Shown here in pieces: positions 10,401 through 22,000 of a DNA stretch of 64,000 nucleotides (within the stretch, counting starts at the first letter, position 1; each line of letters opens with the position of its first letter). The stretch covers positions 1 to 64,000 of IMG/VR virus record IMGVR_UViG_3300009157_000001. One strand, given 5' to 3'. A program made the translations under genes and the position numbers. This DNA is from a virus. The notes beneath the pieces were generated by a model. It did no database searches and was not told the DNA's origin. It saw only the letters and a program-made list of their open reading frames with translations.

Positions 10401-13004
10401 GAGTACTCAGAAGCTGCCAGGATCTTGGTTGAACATGAGGTAGCTACAGCTCCTACAGAAGCTGTTCCTACGGAAGTAGAGGAAAAGCCAGAACTTATCT
10501 TGGCAGAACCTCAGGATGTAACCACAAAGACTCCCTGGGAGGAACTCCCGGAAGAAGTTAGATTACAACTAGAACCTGTCTTTGCAAGACATCTGGAAAA
10601 ACAAAAAGAACTTGGTCCTATAGAGGATTTTATTATACCAGGAATGAGACAGAACTGGATGTTAATAAATCCTAAAGTTCGGGAAATAATCAATGCTTAC
10701 CGGTTAAAATACAAGATGCAGGCCCTGGAAGGATCCAAGAGAATACTTCCTCCCGTAATTAAACTAATGCAACTATCCTCTCAACAGGTGGGAGAGATGT
10801 CTATTGATCAGCTAGACAAACTTCTTGATAAGATTCAGGATAGACAAAACAGAGCAAAAGACAAGAAAGAGCCGGAGCAACAGGTAGAGATCCGTGAAGT
10901 AGACATTAGAAACTTACAGGAGTATATTGACTACAGAAGATCCCTGGCTCCAAAACCTACATCAAAGGACAAACTTATTGATACTATAGAACGAATCAAG
11001 ATTGCTCAGACCCAGGTTCAGGGAAGGAGTGAGGATGAGAAATTCTATATTGTCAACGGCACCCCTTACAAGAGAGTCACTACAGTTATCGATCCTTTAG
11101 AAAAGGAGATCACAGGTAAGGCTGATTTCATGTATCCCGGAGTACAATCCGGACTGGATGTGTATAATCAAACAATAGGAACTGGTCAATCTCTTCAGAC
11201 TTTCATAGATCAATTTAAGGCTCTAAACCTGAAGCAGTTCAATCCCAGGAAGTATGATCTATTACAAAAAGCTCTTGAGAAGGATAGTTCAAGTGAGAAC
11301 CTTGTAAAACTTCTGAATGAACTTTCTTATGATGATTCTAGAATTGCGGGAAACACTGTAGATGCTGCAGTTAGAGAATTCTTCCAGACCGGATCTATAA
11401 AGACTAAGTCTGAAGGGATGACTGAAGGGGCTTTTGTAGATTTACTTACTAATCTGAAACTTCTTGAAAAAGAGTTTGATAAGAGAGGTCTGGCAATCAT
11501 GGCAGAGAACATTGTAATTTATGATCCTAATCTTCAGATAGCAGGAGAGGTAGATATGCTTGCTGCAGATAGAGAGGGTAATGTTTATGTCTTTGATATC
11601 AAGACTTCCAGGAAGGATAAATGGGAGGCTTATGAGGATCTGAAGAACTTCAAATCCAATAAGATAAAACACCAGTTACAACTTTCTGCTTATGGAAATA
11701 TTCTATTCAATAATTACGGCATTGATGTAAAAGGCCTTGGTGTAGTACCTTTTGAGATAAAGTATGATACAGATGGAAACATCCAGGAACTAAAAATTCC
11801 TAGTTTTGATGTAACTAAACCTGAGAAAGGATCTATAGTATATGCTTCACCAGGTTTGGGCAAGACCACCCTGGCCGAGAAGTTCCCCAGGCAATATGTT
11901 GATGCAGATAAAGTTTTGTACAACTTTCTCTTAGAAAATAAAATACCCACCGAGTCTGCTCAAAAGTCCGGAATAAACTTTGCAAATTACTTATCAACCC
12001 AGTCTGCTGAGATACAGGAGAGTTTGAAAAATCAGGTCCGGGATCTGTTACTGCAAGCTAAGGAAAAGGGCAAGATCGTACTTACCAGTAACTTCTGGGC
12101 ATATGACATGGCTGATCAGATATATCTTACAAAGGACCCAGAAAGGATTGCTAAGGAGTTTGAGAAAAGGGGAGATAGTCCAGAAGAAGCTCTGGCAGCA
12201 GCTAAGAGAATTGTTGCAAAAGAAACTGCCAGGTTTGAGTTAGAGGGAAAAGAATTTGTTATTGTTCCTGAAGGGTCTTTTGTCGAAGATATCATAGACA
12301 AGACCCCTACCATAATCCCTTTAGAATATATACCTGAGATAGAGAAGGTAATACCCAAGAAAAGAGTAAAAGGAGCTGCTGAAGAAGAGATCATAGAACC
12401 ACCTATATCTGAACCAGATGTCTTTGAGAAGAAGGCTCCTCTATCAGGTATGAATGCAGAACAGGTCAGGAAGATGATCCAGGACACAAAGACTGAGCAA
12501 GAGTTAGAAAGAGTAAGAGAGATCCTCTTACAACTTCATGCAGGAGATCAGTTATCTACAATTCCTACATCTTTAGTCTCAGAACTTCTTGAGTCTAAGA
12601 GGAATGAATTAGATCAGAACCTGGATAACCTTAAAGAGGGAGATATAATCCTTACAAAGGATCCTACCAAACCAGACTTTAAAGACAGGCTTCATAAAAT
12701 AGAACAGGTTTCAGAAAACACAATAACTATCAGAAAACTCAATGCACCAAAAACAGAAATTACTACCATTAATAGGGAAGATATTCCTAAATTTGTGGAA
12801 TCCAAATGGACACCTTATATGGAAGAAAACTTACAGAAACCTGAGGTCACACCGCAGGAGAAGGTACTTGCCTCAGAGACCAAAACAGACAATCTCGATT
12901 TCACATCAGATACCGGTGCTATAAAGGATCTGGCAGATAAGACAGAGAAGAAGGACAAGAAAGAGATTAATGATGAGTTCATTAAAGGATTAGGTTGTAA
13001 ATGA
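7476..13004 (+). CDS. Giant virion cargo protein with PD-(D/E)XK-like nuclease and P-loop NTPase domains
   Basis: 1842 residues. The first about 550 residues contain Gly/Ala-rich hydrophobic stretches (for example FGVLTGGASVAARLPAQLAM near residue 210, GFLMGGLMQVAGGIPAW near 520) that could contact membranes. Around residues 1355-1382, GEVDML followed by VYVFDIKTSR fits a PD-(D/E)XK nuclease core. Directly after it, SPGLGKTTLAEKF (lysine about residue 1463) is a Walker A motif followed by a kinase-like DADKVLYNFL segment. The start is a GTG inside the end of the previous gene. The ATG of the polymerase gene overlaps its TGA. The motifs are seen directly. The role as RNA polymerase partner or injected cargo is inferred. 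Confidence 0.8.
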   Translation: MPEQDKIPLPASPLLGNILAPQERLTPKVLESDTFTSSIPDPGPAAYVAQKSKSMDSMEMAKLAKDFLRKAPEYAYEEAPYTKVHSYGASHYHKNFERYYNKAEFKNLGFSPFRDNESIYNDNTSGWSDFKRATGQWGRLAGTGFKSAIRSWGDILTGEFDSADLESAKEFEKAMSVGQSSRGGLSGFVANTFLSSGYTFGIMGEMILESAVFGVLTGGASVAARLPAQLAMLARTGQKFGSVATMAEQVKNTTQAMKNLENLQTAKNFWETTKGVGKTLLPTETISYLANAGKAEAVAGLAKNSNLFGSFYRDIREVNFALSEAKLEGGMTQRQVQDDLTNEFYNKEGRLPNEEEAGKIFQAAQQAGNTTLLTNIPAIYWTNRITFGDNLFRGFRPLAKLEKEYITAAGSKIGFNEKLAKAGKDPFSFIETNFKNAAKSLYNPRIYAKTGIKYFKANLSEGLQESMQEVISGASSDYYKSIYQDPSKANTDNMIGSVLTNTAKQFTAQGFETFMGGFLMGGLMQVAGGIPAWATTSYNKIFKPSEYQAYRDSKKTYTDKKVQDLNELYKSPLKFFAPELVNLSAQTSLSDKMGEAERQGDQKIYQDLKDESTYSHIVTAIQTGSYDIFLDRLKSIKQMDPKTISEAYGTDGNQTLADVDKIITRAEAIKKNYDLVKDNFPSPYNPGKFALNTPDRTNEELSERAWQRTLTDAVFMPYSFNRSVERMDGLLKDFTTDKAISKATSNDFSVLLDPTNLANEIGLLKAEVKTYKEATTPQGKKTGTDKKEKLSFLEDYAEKVRTYQESLAIRELASRTDLTEEDTEEIAKIQEEALTNLHKSYKEYVGHLASSTDSHSFNEAVDNSFIKIKDYYSLKQDGKNLAQAVNLLHSPEGFTEHLRRTHAFMRQEYDNRGELIKQGQDRMNKDRETNALLNRLYERGLVMTPEDLDAYLKDGSIPDVFYDIANKVPVYQGSPEYSEAARILVEHEVATAPTEAVPTEVEEKPELILAEPQDVTTKTPWEELPEEVRLQLEPVFARHLEKQKELGPIEDFIIPGMRQNWMLINPKVREIINAYRLKYKMQALEGSKRILPPVIKLMQLSSQQVGEMSIDQLDKLLDKIQDRQNRAKDKKEPEQQVEIREVDIRNLQEYIDYRRSLAPKPTSKDKLIDTIERIKIAQTQVQGRSEDEKFYIVNGTPYKRVTTVIDPLEKEITGKADFMYPGVQSGLDVYNQTIGTGQSLQTFIDQFKALNLKQFNPRKYDLLQKALEKDSSSENLVKLLNELSYDDSRIAGNTVDAAVREFFQTGSIKTKSEGMTEGAFVDLLTNLKLLEKEFDKRGLAIMAENIVIYDPNLQIAGEVDMLAADREGNVYVFDIKTSRKDKWEAYEDLKNFKSNKIKHQLQLSAYGNILFNNYGIDVKGLGVVPFEIKYDTDGNIQELKIPSFDVTKPEKGSIVYASPGLGKTTLAEKFPRQYVDADKVLYNFLLENKIPTESAQKSGINFANYLSTQSAEIQESLKNQVRDLLLQAKEKGKIVLTSNFWAYDMADQIYLTKDPERIAKEFEKRGDSPEEALAAAKRIVAKETARFELEGKEFVIVPEGSFVEDIIDKTPTIIPLEYIPEIEKVIPKKRVKGAAEEEIIEPPISEPDVFEKKAPLSGMNAEQVRKMIQDTKTEQELERVREILLQLHAGDQLSTIPTSLVSELLESKRNELDQNLDNLKEGDIILTKDPTKPDFKDRLHKIEQVSENTITIRKLNAPKTEITTINREDIPKFVESKWTPYMEENLQKPEVTPQEKVLASETKTDNLDFTSDTGAIKDLADKTEKKDKKEINDEFIKGLGCK

Positions 13005-16000
13005 ACTGTACCCTAGATAGAAAACAGCAGGAGCAATTATTTGCTAAGGTATTCAAGGATCTTCTTGATACAGTAGATAAGAGCAAAGAGTTTAACTTCA
13101 GGCTTTATGCCCGGTCTATATATGACCTTGTCCAAGGACACACGAAGGACAACACTCTTGCTCTTACCTATGTATCCTTACTTCCTCAGAACATAAGAAT
13201 GTCTGTGGGACAGAGAGCTTCTATAGCCAAGCTTGTTGCTCCTACCTTTTCAGAGATTGTTGATCTTGAGTCTCAGTTTGAGGATTTGGAAACTGTAACC
13301 GAGTACTTGGGTATATCAGAACAAGCTGTCAAAGATATACAAGTATCAGTAAAAACTGATAGTGAATTAACAGGAACACCTATTCCTAAGGATACTCTGG
13401 ATAAGAGAGATATTACTTTTCAGGCAATGCCTCTTAGTCCTCTTGCAACTTGGGGTCAGGAGGGATACTTCATAGATTTTGAAAGAGATCCTGCAGAAAG
13501 AAGAGCTCTCAAAGATGTTCCGGATCCCGAGAAGAAATGGCATTATGATGTGACAAGAAAGATCCTTCGGGATACCCGGGATGGGAAAAAACCCAATCTC
13601 TATGTGTCAGTAATCTCTTCCACAAGAATACCTGAGGATTCTGTATATCCTGAATTCAGAGATCCCAAAAGAAGGGCTGCTATTGAAAGATACGGAATGG
13701 ATCATAGTATAGCACTTGCTATAACTGATGGAATAGGAAACCTTGTATACTTTGATGATAACTTTGAAATCACCTCTCAGGATAAGGGTAAGGTTGCTTA
13801 TACCTATATGAGGATTCCGAAACTTGAGAAGAAAGAATTCATCCTGGATTTTGGTGAAGTTGTTTCTATAGAAGATCTTTTAAGAAAAGAAGATACACAA
13901 AGAAGAGACAATGGAGTTCCTCCTTATACTGAGAAGGAAGCCAATATTAGAAGAAAAGAACTACACAGACAAAGACAGGAGCAGTTCAGGCTTCTATATG
14001 AGATATCGCAGTACATAAAGTCAGATCCTTTAAACAATATCACTACCAACATTACTGGAGGAAGTTTTGGCTATTTCAATAATGAAGTACTTACTCCTTT
14101 ATCTGCAACCAATGTTTCAGATCAGGAGATCTTGGGAATAAGATTTGAAAGAGATCAAGGTGAGAATGCAGGGTATTCTGTAATCAAACTAAACAATGTA
14201 GATAGAACAATCAGGGTAGACCGGCCAGAGATGACTTCAGATATTGCCGAGAAGATAGCCGATGTCCTTACAAAATCTCTCGAGGTAGAAGGAACTCCCA
14301 TGTTTCCTAGTGACAGAGCTTCTTATGCTAAGCAGTTTCTGTATTTCAAGAAGAAACCCGATCCCAGTCAACCTATATTCATAGAAGCAGATGATCGTGC
14401 TAATACCTTAGTTATATCTCTTGCAGGAGAGAGAATTGAGTTATCTACCTTGAAGACTCCTGTAGAGGTAGAGAATGCTAAAAATAGGATAGTTCAGGCT
14501 TTAATGACTGCAGTATCCACAAAGACAGGCAAAAGACCTGTCAGAATGAATATTAACGGTGACCACCTGAAAACAGGTCAATATATAGACTATGAAATCT
14601 CAGGAGATAATGCCACAAGGCAGATTAAGAGCTATGCTCAGTTTCTTAGGGATACGACTAGTATATATGCTCAGGTTAATTCCAATGGAGATATATCTGA
14701 GCTTAATGCTTATCTTACTTTTTCTGTGCCTGATTCTGAATTGGGTAAAATTAGAGGGGATAAGTCTCCTGAAGAGGTTACATCGCCACTTAATACAGAA
14801 GTCCAATACAGAAGAGTAGAACCGGGAAGTGAGATAGATAAGATCCTTAGAGGAAGTCCTTTAGACAAGAAGGAGACAGGGGATCCCGATCAATTCTTGG
14901 ATGCCCTTAAGAAACTCAAGGCTATTCCTAATGATGCCAGTAAACAGCAGATACTAGATGCTAAAACCTGGTATGAGACAAGTCCTTTAAGCAAGCATGT
15001 CCCATTTACTGAGATGTTCAATATAGTGAACTCAGATGCTTTTGCTCAATGGACTGTTGATGGAATTACTCTATTTGAGGGATCCAATTATACTGATCTT
15101 TATCATGAAGCCTGGCACGGGTTTAGTCAGTTATTTCTAAGCCGGCAGCAGAAGAGGGATCTTTATAAGGAAGCCCGTAAGCTTTCAGGATCCTTCAAAA
15201 CTTACTCAGGTACCAATATTCCTTTTTCACTTGCCAGTGATCTTCAATTAGAAGAACACATAGCAGAGGACTTTAGAAAGTATGTTATTTCTAAAGGTAA
15301 AAGTATTCTGGGAGGAAGGCCTCATAGGAATTCTATATTTAGAAGAATTCTCAATTTCTTAAGAGAACTCTTTTTTGGGGTCACTATGACAGAGGCAATG
15401 AGTCAGATGGAGACTGTCTCAAAGATCAAAGATCTTTATGATAAGCTCTACCTGGGAAATCTCAACGAGTACAGATCTTCTATAGACAATGTCCAGTTTG
15501 GAAGACTTAACAAAGGACTTCAGTCATTAACTAATCCTGAAGATACTCTCTCCTTAGAAGATTCCCGTACTCTTGTGGAAAGTGTTGATTCACTATTATC
15601 TGAGGCAGTAAACAAAAAGAATTTCAGGGATACCACCCATAGATTTACTACTACTCTCTTTACAGACAGAGAAAATCTCAGGAATGCTTATGCTTATGTA
15701 AAGGCCAGACTTACTCAGTATTATAATGATTGGGTTATAAAGGCAGAGGAGGAAGAGAATCCTTTTGTTAAAGAACAGTATTTAAGTAAGGCCCGGATTC
15801 TGGGATTTGGTATTGACAATTATGGGAATATTGACCAGGTTCTTGCTGGTAAAGAGACAGAGGGACTAGTTGCTTATCAAAGACAGAAAAGCAGGTATCT
15901 GGGAGTATCAGAAAAGTTATATGATATTGGAGAAGATCCTTCTAACAGTGAGGAAGCAATTAAAGGAACCTTAAGAGTAGGAGATAGATCAGGTAATGAG

Positions 16001-19000
16001 CTTTCTCTCAAGCAACTTGCACAGGGACAGACTCTATATCTGATAAGAAGTGTACACAAAATCCGGGATGGCAAATCTGTACTAAACAAAGTAGGTATTC
16101 CAGAACTTGCTGATTTTGATAAAGTCTGGAATAGTCTTGTAAGAACTCTTGCAGGAAGTTATGAACCCATGGAGATATTCAGAAGGTTAAATGAGTATAA
16201 GAACATTCACCCCGAGTTTGCTCAGATCTTAGACAAGCTCGGTACTCCATACAAGGATTATGCAAACATACCTTCAGGAGAAGGGGATAATGCAGAGTTT
16301 GATCTTTGGACCGGTTTCTGGCAGGACTTTAACAAACCCAGGATATCTCTTGTACAGTTAGTAATAGACCGAGTAGAAACTAAAGTAGGAGGAGAAGTAA
16401 CAGAGATCAAGTATGATATGAGGGGAGGGGAAGTATCTGCAGATTTCTACAGGGTAAAATCCAATTGGAAAAACAAGTTCCGGGTTGATGATCCTACTCA
16501 AAATCCTTACATTAAGAAGGATCTGACTAAGGTAAATTATCTGGATTTGCCCAAGATTATATCTACTTTCTCAGAAAAGGGAAAGGTCCCTAAAGACAAG
16601 ACTTTTGATTTTTTAAGAGCAATAGGATTTTACTTAGATGACAAGCCTGACATAAGAGTTCTGGTATCAGATAAGTATGAGGATTTTGGTGTGAATTGGT
16701 TACTCAAGGCTCTCGTAGCTGCAGAAGAAGCAAAGGTGGTGATTAGTGATCCCATAGACTTTTTGGAATCATCTCATCCAAAGATAGGTATAGAATCTAA
16801 CAGCTCCGGACGGGTAAAAAAGATACTATCTTTTCACTCCAGAGTATCAGATGAGTTCTCAAATTTCAGTTCAATAAACCCTGAAAATAATAGGGAATAT
16901 GAACACTCTCTTAACAACAGCATGACCAAGATGGTTGAGGGAGTAAATAGAGGAACCAAATATCAGGACATGAGGGATATCCCCAAGATGAGTTATCTGG
17001 ACTCCCGGAGAAATCCTTTTGTCAAGTCATCTGTACTTTTGAATTCCATATTTATTCTGGATGTTCCTGAAACTGATTCTAGATATGGACAGAGAAGAAA
17101 GAGCAACCTTGAGGAAGGTAGCAAGGTCGTCACTCTGAAACTTGAGAACCTTTCTGGTACACAACTTCTAGTCAATTCTTTATATCCAGAGATTGGAGTA
17201 AAGACTAGTAAGTCAGATAGGACAACTAAGTTCCTGGAAGACTTTCATATGCTATTGCTTCACGGAAGAAGTGAGGTAATAAAACATGCATCTAAAAGTA
17301 CCTCTTACGATCTTGTGGTAGACAAGATTATAACAGATCCTACTAAGAAAGATTCAAACCTTTATGTTGATATTGACACATTTGTCTCAAGATCTGGAAG
17401 TGATGACTATAGTGGTTTTGGGCAGGCTTTTGATATTCTAATGAAATACCTGGGAGCAGAACTCAGTAGAGTACATGAAGTCCGGACCAACAAGGATATA
17501 TACAAAAAAGCCAAGGGATATAACAGACCTGTTGAAGGAAAAGATGATAAGGGAGAATCCCTGATAGCAGGAGAAGTGCTTACTGCATTTGATGATATCT
17601 TGTCTCAGGATGTTAAACAGAAATTATATACCTTGATAAAAACTGGAGAGTTTGTAGTAGAGATTCAAAAGGACAAGTATAATGCTCTAAAGATTAAGAT
17701 AAGAGAACAGGTAAAGAACTACTTTGATAAGCAGGTTTCTCTCAATGAGGAAATCATGAATGAGAACCGGTATATTCATCCTGAGATTATAAAGAAGATT
17801 TCTTCTAAAAGACCTAATCTTCCTCCAGGAGATATGCAGAAGGCTGCACTAAGGGCCTTTACTTATAACCAGTGGATGCATAATTTCGAGTCAACTATAC
17901 TTATCTATGGAGACTCTGCCCAGTATAATCATGACAAGAAAGAGTTTGTTAAAAGAAATTCAGGAGCTGCTTCCACAGGATATGTATTTAGAACAGACCA
18001 AGGTGCCCAGGACTTTATAAATAACTATTGGTCAAGACCTTATACCAAATCCAAGAATCTTCCTGTTTCTCGGTATGATGGTACTATGAATACTTCAGTA
18101 CTCCAGGATATGGAGATACAGTCTATATATCTTCCTCAGTATGAGAAAGCTCTAAGAGACTATTTTACCAAAAGATATTCTAAGTCCAAGTTATCTGACA
18201 AGGAAAGGAAGAAGATAGTAGAAGAAAGAGTACAAAGTGCCATAGAACCCTATACTAAAATGAAAGAAGGAGATGGTCAGGGTTGGGTAGGATTTGATGC
18301 ATATAGAATACTTAGAAAACTGGAGAACAAATGGAGCGACAGGCATGAGAAACTCTACCAGGATATCATTGCAGGTAGAGAAGTATATGAGGATATCACA
18401 TCTTTCTTCCCTGTCTACAAAGCTCAATACTATGGCCCTTTGGCTAACCAGATCAAAGAAAACGGTCTTCCTATAACAGCTATGCATAAGTTCTCATTAT
18501 TTCCTCTGATACCTACAGTTATAAAAGGTACTGAGCTTGAGAAGATGCATGATAAAATGATGAGGGAAGAAGTAGATTATACTCTTTTTGAGTCAGGATC
18601 TAAGGTTGGATCTGTTACTTCTGACGGAAGACCTGATGCTTATTATACTATAGACTCTGAAGGAAACCGTAGACTTAATGAGGAAGTGCCTTTTACAAAG
18701 AATACTATCTATCTTGACTATCTCAAAGATCAGGTGGATATAGCAGATGAGTACAAGGGTAATGCTACTTTCTCTACTCAGCTCAGGAAACTGATCATAT
18801 CCGGATTATTTGAAGGAGGTAGCCCTGTTAATAAAGAAGCAGGAGAAATAGCAGATAGGTATATAAAAAATATAGATCTGCTTACAGAACTCAAGAAGCA
18901 AGAACTTCTTAGAGAAGCTGGATGGCAAGAGGATGAGGATGGTAATATCTCCGGACCCATGAGAAATCTCCTGGAGATTGCCAGGACTACTTTATCGGCC

Positions 19001-22000
19001 CGTGACTTTTCTGATCATGAGCTTGAGTTCCTGGACTACAACGAAGAAACTGGGGATATTGCATTTGATCTGTCCTTGCATCCAAGTTCTGAACAAATAG
19101 AAAAGATTCTTACTGCTCTGATTGCTAATAGACTTGTCAGACAAAAAATAAGAGGAGAAGCTCTGGTTCAGGTATCCACTTCTATGTTTGAGAAGAAAGC
19201 TCTCATTGAAAGACATTTCAAGAATCCTAGTCAGGATGATTTAGACAAGTATGGTACAAATGATCTCCCCAGTTATAGGAAACCTCTCAAAGAAGAAAAT
19301 CCAGATTATTCTGAGAAGACTCTTGCTATGAAAGTTAAGATTGCCCTGCAAGGAGACTTTGGAAATCTTTTGAAACTCAGGCATAAAGACGGAAACAGAA
19401 TAGGAACAGGTTCTCCTGAAGAACAATTAAGAAGATTAAATGAGACTATCCGTGATGAAGAGTGGTTGAATAAAGATAAGAATAGGAAGATGGTTACTAT
19501 GGTAGGGGCCCGGATTCCAGTTCAAGGACTCAACTCCATGGAATTTATGGAGGTATATGAGTTTCTACCTACCTCAGCAGGTTCCGTTATAGTTCCTCCT
19601 TCTGAGATAGTTGCTAAAGCTGGTGCTGACTTTGATATTGATAAGCTTACTATCTTCATGCCTGCTATTAGTAAGAATGGAAGTTATCTTAGTAAGGACT
19701 TTGATTCCATAGAAGCAATAGAGAAGAGGATCCGGGAAGTAGAATCTGAGAAAGATACTGCTTATAACAACCTGGGTAAAAGATTTGATGAGGCTAAAGT
19801 AGCTTTCAAAGCAGGAAAATCTCTGGAGACAGATAAGATGAGAGAACTTCTTATTGCTATGGAAGTAGCTACAGATAGAAGAGCTCAATTACTAGATAAC
19901 ATCCGGGAGAACTTAACCCAGATAGAAGGATATACCAGAGTACCTAAAGAATTAGTAGGAGCAACAGGCATGGGGGATATTGAGTTACTAAGAGCTCTTA
20001 ACCAGGTCAATTCAGGACTCAGAAAGTTAAAAGATATTGATGAAAGTGTACATGAGGATTTTCTTGCTATAAAAAGTCTCAGAGAAGATATCGATTCAAT
20101 TAGGGAAGAACTGGAAAGTTCTGCAGGCAAGAATGAAACCTTGTATAAAAAGTACTCTGACTTAAGACAACAGGTCCGGGAACAACTTACTCCGTATAAA
20201 GATCAACTAAGATATCTCAATGAACAGAAGACTAAGTTCATGAGCACTGTAGAAAATGCAGTTATTGAGGATATAAGAACTATTCTAGAATTACCTCAGA
20301 ACTTTGTCTCTTTGATTCGACCTAATAACACAGACATAGCCAAACCAATTTCTGAGAATCTAGAACCTCATGTAAGTAAGTACAATCCCAATATGAGGAT
20401 CTCTGATACCACAAGTAAGAGATTTAGCCCCACCAGGATATTTGAGGCCGGGTACAATCTTTATGTTCATGAAACTAGTAATATAGCTGGAAAGGCTTTG
20501 GGGATAGCTGCAGTAGAAAACACCTATGATTCTATATTTGATCAAATAGGAGCATACTTACAGGAAGGTTATACATATACTACTAGAAAAGGTAAGAAGC
20601 AACCCAGGAGGATCAAGATCCTATTAAATCATAATTCTCAGATATATACTGACAATACAGGAGTAGAGAAGACTGGTATATCACTTTCCAGTCTGTATGA
20701 TGCAAACGGAGAGCACAGAGTATCTGATATCATCTCCCAGATCATGAATGGTCTGGTTGATATTGTGAAGGACACCTGGGTATCTAATATTCAGGGAAAC
20801 AATGAAATTATGCCAGTGTTTCTCTTCCTTCTCAAAACAGGAGTACCGGTTAAAGAAGCTGCATGGTTTGTTTCTCAACCTTTGGTTCTTGAGTATGTAA
20901 AACAACAAAGGTTGATGAAGTCCACCTTTGCAGAGCCTCTCGGAAGAGTACCGAGAGATTATCAGGGAAAGATAAATTACAACTTCTTCCGTGTCAGGGC
21001 CCGGGAAGCTATCACAACAGAACTGCTGGGTAAAGAATTTACAGTACTTGATTTATACAAGGAAATTGTGAATAAGACAGGAGAGGAAACTATAAAACCA
21101 GAGACTATAGAGAAGATAGTTACTACCCAAGACAGATCATCAGAAGATGCTGTTAAGGCATTTCTGCACTATATTGAAATTGAGGAAATGATGAAGGGGA
21201 TACAGGAGCTCAAGTTTGCCACAAATGTGGATACCAAAAGATCCACAAGTCTCTTTGATGCCATTATGAGAACAGTACGGATAAATTCTCTTAGAGAGAA
21301 CTCCCGACTAGCTCCTGAGTTAGTAGATAAAATAATGGATGAGTCTGTCATAGGAAGTTTCTTTGTACAGGACTTCCAGGTAAAACTTTTAGGCAAGTTA
21401 TTCAAATTCAGAAACAATGACATAGTAAATACTTTTCTCAAGGATAAGCTTAATAGAAGTCAAGCAGATGTGGAGGACACCTTTGATGACCAGGAAGAAT
21501 TTGTCAGGACATTTAAAAATGATCTGGTCTCTTTTGTCTTCCAGAATCAGATCAAAGGATTTAACCTAAGTCATTTTAAGACTTACAAAGGTTTCGATGC
21601 TACAACAGAAGTCCCTATCAAACTTATAGACAAGTTAGATTTTGGAGCTTTTGTTAAAGAGGATGTTATGTATATAGATAAAACTCAGTTAGAGAAAGAC
21701 TGGGAGTCAGGGTTATATACCAAGTCCAATAAGGAAAAGAATAACTATAACAGCAGAGGACTAGCTACTCTAGATCCTACTACTTTTACCTGGCAGGGGG
21801 TTAAGAACAAAAATGAGTTCTTCCATTTTGTGGTAGAGAGAGAATACTTAAGAAGTACAATACCTTTTTCTGACTATAGAAAAACTCTTGAGTTCAAAAG
21901 AGCCAATTTACTAAATCAGCAGATTCCTAAACTGGAAGGGGAAAACCAGGAAAGCTTTGAGAGGAGAGTTAAGAAGATTACTTATGAGGAGACTCTTAGA

